From positions 1-34,494 of the forward strand of contig CAVFTS010000020.1 in the NCBI GenBank assembly GCA_963625655.1: a DNA stretch of 34,494 bases. The letters run 5' to 3'. Both the position numbers and the translations under genes were made by a program. Positions within the stretch are counted from its first letter, which is position 1. Each line of letters starts with the position of its first letter. The notes below the pieces were generated by a model, which ran no database searches, was not told the DNA's origin, and worked only from the letters and a program-made list of their open reading frames with translations. Below are positions 30,801 to 34,494 of the stretch, piece after piece. This DNA is from F23-B02 sp963625655 (GTDB lineage: Bacteria; Bacillota; Clostridia; Oscillospirales; Oscillospiraceae).

Positions 30801-33800
30801 GCTTTGTACTACCAGTCCTACATAGTTAACTATGCGGGCGACAGCACGAACTACTACTTCGGAGGCAACCCCGTTGCCGAAGAGGATACCTACATGCCCG
30901 AACGCAACGCAATAAACGGCGAAAACGGCGACAAGATCGGCAAGATAACCTTTACTCCGATCCGCAATGCGGGCGCATCCCGCTTTACCGTTACCGACGA
31001 GGCAGGCAACTACATCGTAAACAATGAGCTCGGCGCAATAAGCGCTGCCTATTACTATACCAACGGATCTTCTTGGCAGAGCACAAAGCTCAGCTATTCC
31101 GCCGACTTCATGCCGACCGGCATAGCGGAGGGAACAAGGCTTGAAATGAGCCTTACCCTCGCCCCCGAATACTACATTGACTCCGAGGGCAACGTCGCAT
31201 GGGATGAACTCAGCGAAAACGCAAGCTTCACCATGCCCGTCGTCATCGACAACACCGCACCTGAAATCAAGGACATCGCCCTCGTTAAGAGCTTCAAGAG
31301 CGGCGAGACCACCATTGACGTCACCGCAAGCGACAACCAGTATATCGCAGGCGTATTCCTGTACGACAGCGAGAGCAACCTCATCGCAGACTTCGGCTCC
31401 GACGCAAGTGCCGAAGCGGGACAGGTTTGCACATACAGCTTCGAGATGAGCGATGCGGACAAGTACCTCATTCAGGTCTACGACTATGCGGCAAACTGCT
31501 CCACCTACAAGATAAACCTCAACGATGAGGAAGCAAGCGGCGAGATCGGCGTAAGCCTCGACAAGACCTCTCTTGAGCTTGTCAAGGGCGCCAACGCAAA
31601 GCTTACCGCTTCCGTAACTCCTTGGGGAACCCCCGACGAGAGCGTCACATGGACTTCCGACAACGAGAGCGTTGCTACCGTAAACGCATACGGTCTTGTG
31701 ACTGCGGTCGGAAAGGGTACCTGTACCGTGACGGTGACCTCCAACGCAGACAGCACAAAGTCGGCTTCCTGTGAAGTCAGCGTCGTCACCCTGCCTCTGC
31801 TGGTTCAGGGCGTGCTTCAGGACACAAACGGCAATCCGCAGTTCTTCAGCTGGGATCTCGAAAAGGAAGAAACATGGACTCCCGGCGCAGAACTTCAGAC
31901 CGACATCGCCTCCTTCGTTTGGGATTGGAGCGGCAATGACGGCGCTTACGGTTACCAGATGAATACCGACGGATATCTCTACACCGTCGATATGGAGACC
32001 GGCGAGACCGTCGCATCCTCCGACGCATCGAACAACTTCGGCGTACCTCTGAACGACATGGAAATGTCCTACGCTTTGAATGACAGCCTCGGCAAGAACT
32101 ATATTTTCGGCGTATACGAAAACTACGTCCTCTACTCCGAAGCAGCCGACAACGATTTCAGCTGGGGATACAACTTCTCGGATGAGCTGTCCGAGGCCGG
32201 CGCAAGCGCCTTCACCGGCATCGCATGGATCGGCAGTTACACCTATAGCGGATTCCTATTCGACGTATTCTACCTGACCGATGACGCAAACAATCTCTGG
32301 ACCATCGGCTTTAACGCCGAATATGGCTACAACATCGACTTCGGCGATCCGTCTACCGTTGATTTTGACCTCAGCTGGCCCACCTACGACGGCAGCCAGT
32401 ACTGCTCACTGATAGTCGGCGCCGACGAAAACGCATATCTCAGCTACTTCACCGGAGAGACCAATGAGCTTTACAGACTCATCGAGAAAGAAGACGATGA
32501 CGGCAACTATTATGCGACATCGACTCTGCTCGGCGACGTCGGCAATGCCGTGTGGCCCTGCGCACTGATTTCCGTGAGTTCCAATGCAGCAAGCGGCGAC
32601 GATACCGCTCGTGCCGCAGACAAGGTCTTTAAGACCGACGCAAAGGCGACCCTCTCCTCCGACAAGGCGGGTGAGGTAAGCTTCAAGGGCAAGGTTCCCG
32701 TCGGCGGACTCAACTCCGTCGTCGTGACCGAGGACGAGACCGCAGCTCCCGTCGCAAAGGGCGCATCTCCGCTCTCCGTCGGCACCGTCGCTTCCGACGA
32801 GAAGACCGTCACCGTCGAGATCACCGCAAAGGACGCAAACGGCGAGGACGCAGCTTCCACCAACGGACTCGTTGAAGTCGCATACTCCGACGCTCTTGAG
32901 CTTGCGGGCATTGAGGTTTACAGCGACTACTCCTCCGTCAACAGGGGTGACACCGTCGTTATCGGTTACGTTGACCTTGACGGTATTGCTGCAGGCAAAA
33001 CCGTCGCAAAGCTCACCTTCAACGTGAAGAGCACCGACGACGCAAGCGTCACCGTAACGCACAAGCAGATCAACAACGAAGCCGTCGAAGCCGTTGAGGA
33101 GCTTGACATCACTGCGGAGTTTACGCATGAGAACACCGAGGTGCGTGACGCAAAGCCCGCAACCTGCACCGAAGACGGTTACAGCGGCGACATCTACTGC
33201 GCCGACTGCGGCAAGCTCCTGAAGAAGGGCACCGTTATCCCCGCAAACCACGACTCCGATCCCTTTAACGACATTGCAGAGTCCGGCTACCACGATTACA
33301 TCATCGAGGCATCCGAGCTTGGCATCACAAATGGCTATGACGACGGCAGCTTCAAGCCGAATAAGGCGGTCAGCCGTGCGCAGTTCGTCACCATGCTGTG
33401 GCGTGCGGCAGGTGAACCTTCGGCCGAAAAGACAGAGCTTGCCTTCACCGATGCCGAAGACGTTGCAGAACCCTTTACCGCTGCGGTAGCATGGGGTGTC
33501 GAAAACGGCATCATAAACGGCTACGGCGACGGCAGCTTCAAGCCGAATAAGGCGGTCAGCCGTGCGCAGATGGCGACCTTCGTGTATCGTTACATGAAGA
33601 ACGTTGCCGAGTACGACTTCGGCGAGGTCAAGGCTGCGGAGTTTGACGATGCGGCGGAGATCGCAGCGCAGTTTGTCGATGCGGTCAACGCACTTGCCTC
33701 CGCCGGTATCATGAAGGGTGTCACCGCAAATACCTTCGCCCCCAACGGCGAGGCCGTCAGGGGTGCGGCAGCCACGGTCCTCGTGAGGATGGTACACCTC

Positions 33801-33818
33801 CTCACTCCCGACGTGTAA
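27861..33818 (+). CDS. Secreted multidomain subtilase (S8) with PA, dockerin, Ig-like, cohesin-like and SLH domains
   Basis: A 1985-residue surface protease. A signal peptide (RFISLLLIIMLLMSLTLPVMA) ends near residue 30. The S8 catalytic triad is complete: D210 (VIDTGLDTDH), H304 (EHGSHVAG), S656 (SGTSMAAP), with oxyanion N412 (SAGNSG). A PA domain (about 480-570) is inserted between H and S, as in lactocepin and C5a-peptidase-like enzymes. Next comes an Fn3-like region (about 735-910) interrupted by a dockerin type I pair (831-885: DFDGNGSINAADGQALLNY and DIDGDGDIDTYDAYLFF). An Ig-like BIG2 domain follows (1231-1309), a region of unknown type (1310-1590), a cohesin-like domain (about 1592-1745), a cysteine-containing linker (about 1768-1799, CTEDGYSG, CADCGK), and three SLH repeats (starting near 1802, 1862, 1928) that bind cell-wall polymer. 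It probably degrades extracellular proteins while attached to the cell surface. Own promoter and terminator. Confidence 0.93.
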   Translation: MKTARTTKRFISLLLIIMLLMSLTLPVMATNDNGSGGITWEKVDNDTVKAGPLTKAADDTDSDAPEYADTDMVRVSIVLEQKSTVAAGFSTLKIASNASAMSYRSGLKAQQDAMAQTISDKALDGKDLDVVWNLTLAANIISANVPYGTIERIEDLDGVKSVVIEQSYEPCVSSTGAADPNMATSSVMTGSSAAWANGYTGAGSRIAVIDTGLDTDHQSFAGNAYLFALEQNAEKLGMDYNEYVKSLNLLTQEEVEKHWSELNFSSVYSDDVGNTFFSEKVPFGANYVDKGIEITHDKDTQGEHGSHVAGIASANRFIENKDGTFSNALESVKTQGIAPDAQLLVMKVFGKGGGAYDSDYMAAIEDAIVLGADSVNLSLGSGNAGFATSDEYQSVMDDLANSDTVVSVSAGNSGMYGDGNLPVDGYLYSDAANFATAGSPGSFTNAFTVASVDNDGVTGNYLKHGDDMIFYTESAYSNEAITSIAGEHEYIFINSVGTEEEFDFIGTALEGKIAICWRGTTSFYQKAEAAVSNGAIATIVANNTSGTINMDLTDYTKSAPCVSILEADAAAIMKTSTPVWDDDGNILYYTGTITVADEVGVAEYDSEYYTMSDFSSWGVPGTLELKPEITAPGGSIYSVNGAVAGGKAYETMSGTSMAAPQIAGMSALVAQYIRENGLDQKTGLSARQLTQSLLMSTATPLIEEGSGSYYSVMKQGAGLANVDAAMNADSYIMMSSGATKSAADGKIKAELGDDPTRSGSYSFSFTINNMSGETKSYDISSSFFTQDIFGYEDTGYVMLNTHTAPLGFTASYTVNGAAITNDDVEKLAAYDFDGNGSINAADGQALLNYITGVKDSVSCEDAADIDGDGDIDTYDAYLFFKALNAGSVSVPANGSVEVTVSVQLNDISYYDDDGAYVEGYVFVDELTSADGALGESHSIPVLGYYGSWSEPSMFDVGSYIEYAYGLEDRVPYMYAAAGQGALYYQSYIVNYAGDSTNYYFGGNPVAEEDTYMPERNAINGENGDKIGKITFTPIRNAGASRFTVTDEAGNYIVNNELGAISAAYYYTNGSSWQSTKLSYSADFMPTGIAEGTRLEMSLTLAPEYYIDSEGNVAWDELSENASFTMPVVIDNTAPEIKDIALVKSFKSGETTIDVTASDNQYIAGVFLYDSESNLIADFGSDASAEAGQVCTYSFEMSDADKYLIQVYDYAANCSTYKINLNDEEASGEIGVSLDKTSLELVKGANAKLTASVTPWGTPDESVTWTSDNESVATVNAYGLVTAVGKGTCTVTVTSNADSTKSASCEVSVVTLPLLVQGVLQDTNGNPQFFSWDLEKEETWTPGAELQTDIASFVWDWSGNDGAYGYQMNTDGYLYTVDMETGETVASSDASNNFGVPLNDMEMSYALNDSLGKNYIFGVYENYVLYSEAADNDFSWGYNFSDELSEAGASAFTGIAWIGSYTYSGFLFDVFYLTDDANNLWTIGFNAEYGYNIDFGDPSTVDFDLSWPTYDGSQYCSLIVGADENAYLSYFTGETNELYRLIEKEDDDGNYYATSTLLGDVGNAVWPCALISVSSNAASGDDTARAADKVFKTDAKATLSSDKAGEVSFKGKVPVGGLNSVVVTEDETAAPVAKGASPLSVGTVASDEKTVTVEITAKDANGEDAASTNGLVEVAYSDALELAGIEVYSDYSSVNRGDTVVIGYVDLDGIAAGKTVAKLTFNVKSTDDASVTVTHKQINNEAVEAVEELDITAEFTHENTEVRDAKPATCTEDGYSGDIYCADCGKLLKKGTVIPANHDSDPFNDIAESGYHDYIIEASELGITNGYDDGSFKPNKAVSRAQFVTMLWRAAGEPSAEKTELAFTDAEDVAEPFTAAVAWGVENGIINGYGDGSFKPNKAVSRAQMATFVYRYMKNVAEYDFGEVKAAEFDDAAEIAAQFVDAVNALASAGIMKGVTANTFAPNGEAVRGAAATVLVRMVHLLTPDV
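33341..33569 (+). repeat. 43-bp perfect direct repeat in the SLH-coding region
   Basis: The 43 bases at 33341-33383 are repeated without change at 33527-33569, a period of 186 bases. They encode DDGSFKPNKAVSRAQ and GDGSFKPNKAVSRAQ in the first and second SLH repeats. The rest of the two repeats differs, so local gene conversion or strong selection on this piece is likely. The third SLH lacks it. Confidence 0.9.
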
Positions 33819-33850
33819 TAGCGCAAACACAAATCAAAAATCAATACGGC

Positions 33851-33882
33851 AAAAAGACACGGGCATCCGCCCGTGCCTTTTT
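33851..33882 (+). terminator. Terminator of the subtilase gene
   Basis: CACGGGC (33858-33864), loop ATCC, GCCCGTG (33869-33875), flanked by AAAAAG before and CCTTTTTT after. It lies 33 bases after the stop codon. Confidence 0.85.
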
Positions 33883-33898
33883 GCTCAGCCTGTCAAAG

Positions 33899-33931
33899 AA
33901 CCACTGTTTTCAGGAAGCGAAAACAGTGGTT
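33899..33931. repeat. 13-bp perfect inverted repeat at the end of the transposase remnant
   Basis: AACCACTGTTTTC (33899-33911), loop AGGAAGC, GAAAACAGTGGTT (33919-33931). It covers the stop codon of the minus-strand transposase frame. It could be the transcription terminator of the insertion sequence or lie near its end; no matching copy of the other IS end is in the window. Confidence 0.7.
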
Positions 33932-34494
33932 CTTGCGTATATTGTGGAAAAAAGGCGATGAAACAGCGAAAAAGCGGAGTTGTTCCAACTCCAATTTGCC
34001 GGCTTTTTCAGATTCATGGCAGCATATTTGAGCCTCACCCGGTTCGTCACTCGGGCCAGACCTCGATGATGTGTATAACGCATTGCGCGTTTCTCCTTCG
34101 CATCCGCAAAGACACGTTCTATCGTTTCCTTGCGTTTGGCATATATTTCCTTGCCACGCTCCGTCTTTCGTATCTGCTCAACTAAGTCCAGATACTCCTG
34201 CCAGATATGCGTCGTAGGTATATTCCCATGGCTTATATCTGTCGTTCTTCCCATTGTATCTCGTGTACGGCAGAACGGGGATCTTCCCGTCATCCAAGGT
34301 CTTCCTTGCTATCCACGGCGTTTTATAGCCGGCATCCATTGTTACAAACTCTACATCGTATTTGCCTGTTATTTCGTCATATATCTTATCCCATGCAACA
34401 CTGTCATGTACATTCCCCGCAGTCACCTCCACGCCCGGCACAAATCCCTTGCTGTCGCAGGCCGTGTGTGCTTCGTAGGCAAACTGCTTCTCAT
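33910..34494 (-). pseudogene. IS1182-type transposase, frameshifted by an internal deletion and cut by the window edge
   Basis: On the minus strand a DDE transposase runs in from the right edge: EVTAGNVHDSVAWDKIYDEI and FVTMDAGYKTPWIARKTLDD, then KPWEYTYDAYL and a stop near 34178. The C-terminal part continues in another frame from about 34226: THIWQEYLDLVEQIRKTERG, then KRKETIERVFADAKEKRAMR and YAAMNLKKPANW to 33910. The second part holds the conserved ERVFADAKE motif with the catalytic glutamate region. From memory, intact IS1182-type proteins have about 50 residues with several cysteines between these two parts; that piece is absent, so an out-of-frame deletion has joined them around 34215-34225. 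The protein should be non-functional. Confidence 0.8.

Noticed and set aside
1..34494. CRISPR array, tRNA, rRNA, phage genes or a toxin-antitoxin pair
   Set aside because: No regularly spaced repeats, cloverleaf or rRNA-like sequence was seen. The two XRE proteins lack a toxin neighbour, and the S24 repressor has no phage genes around it.

Overview
The window looks like the chromosome of a Gram-positive, anaerobic gut-type Firmicute, most likely class Clostridia, order Oscillospirales. This is inferred from the gene content (type I GAPDH, Pta, YceD-RpmF, DUF512-Der, an SLH-anchored subtilase, AGGAGG-type ribosome binding sites, sigma-A promoters with 17-bp spacers). I cannot name a genus. Housekeeping genes dominate. 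Both edges are insertion-sequence remnants: the 5' end of an IS30-type element on the left and a broken IS1182-type transposase on the right.

Layout. 1-225: IS30-type end and the terminator of the glycogen operon. 225-5873 (minus): glycogen operon glgB-glgA-GH13 amylase with overlapping genes and a clear promoter. 5881-7735: a glyoxalase-I-like gene, a convergent two-OB-fold SSB-like gene, and deoC. 7900-9368: the infC-rpmI-rplT translation operon with an attenuator-type leader and an AUA start codon for infC. 9369-10793: an ATP-grasp gene paired with a small membrane protein. 10807-12872: a divergent pair, a self-cleaving (S24) repressor and a Y-family DNA polymerase. 12888-15257: DUF364, then tatD and a tyrosine-phosphatase-like gene. 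15260-17542: a sensor-kinase-like protein without a visible phospho-acceptor histidine, and gapA. 17606-22733 (minus): yceD-rpmF, then DUF512 radical SAM-der-divergent plsY-metallophosphoesterase. 22820-24996 (minus): an XRE regulator translationally coupled to lepA. 25016-26612: pta and tadA. 26720-27591 (minus): a zinc-ribbon membrane protein. 27686-33882: a 1985-residue secreted subtilase with PA, dockerin, Ig-like, cohesin-like and three SLH domains. 33899-34494: the broken transposase.

How the genes work together. glgB, glgA and the GH13 enzyme build, branch and trim an alpha-glucan store. deoC, gapA and pta feed deoxyribose and hexose carbon towards acetyl phosphate. infC/rpmI/rplT, rpmF, der, lepA and tadA all serve the ribosome or tRNA decoding. 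The S24 repressor and the polymerase form a self-contained damage-response pair resembling UmuDC. The surface protease is the main contact of this region with the outside.

I see no clearly new multi-gene defence or metabolic system, no CRISPR array, no tRNA and no rRNA. The best leads are the repressor-polymerase pair, a phosphorylase-like segment fused to the amylase, the domain mix of the surface subtilase, the histidine-less sensor kinase, the degenerate PlsY in the der operon, and the XRE-lepA coupling. Domain and family assignments are made by eye from motifs; no database search was run.
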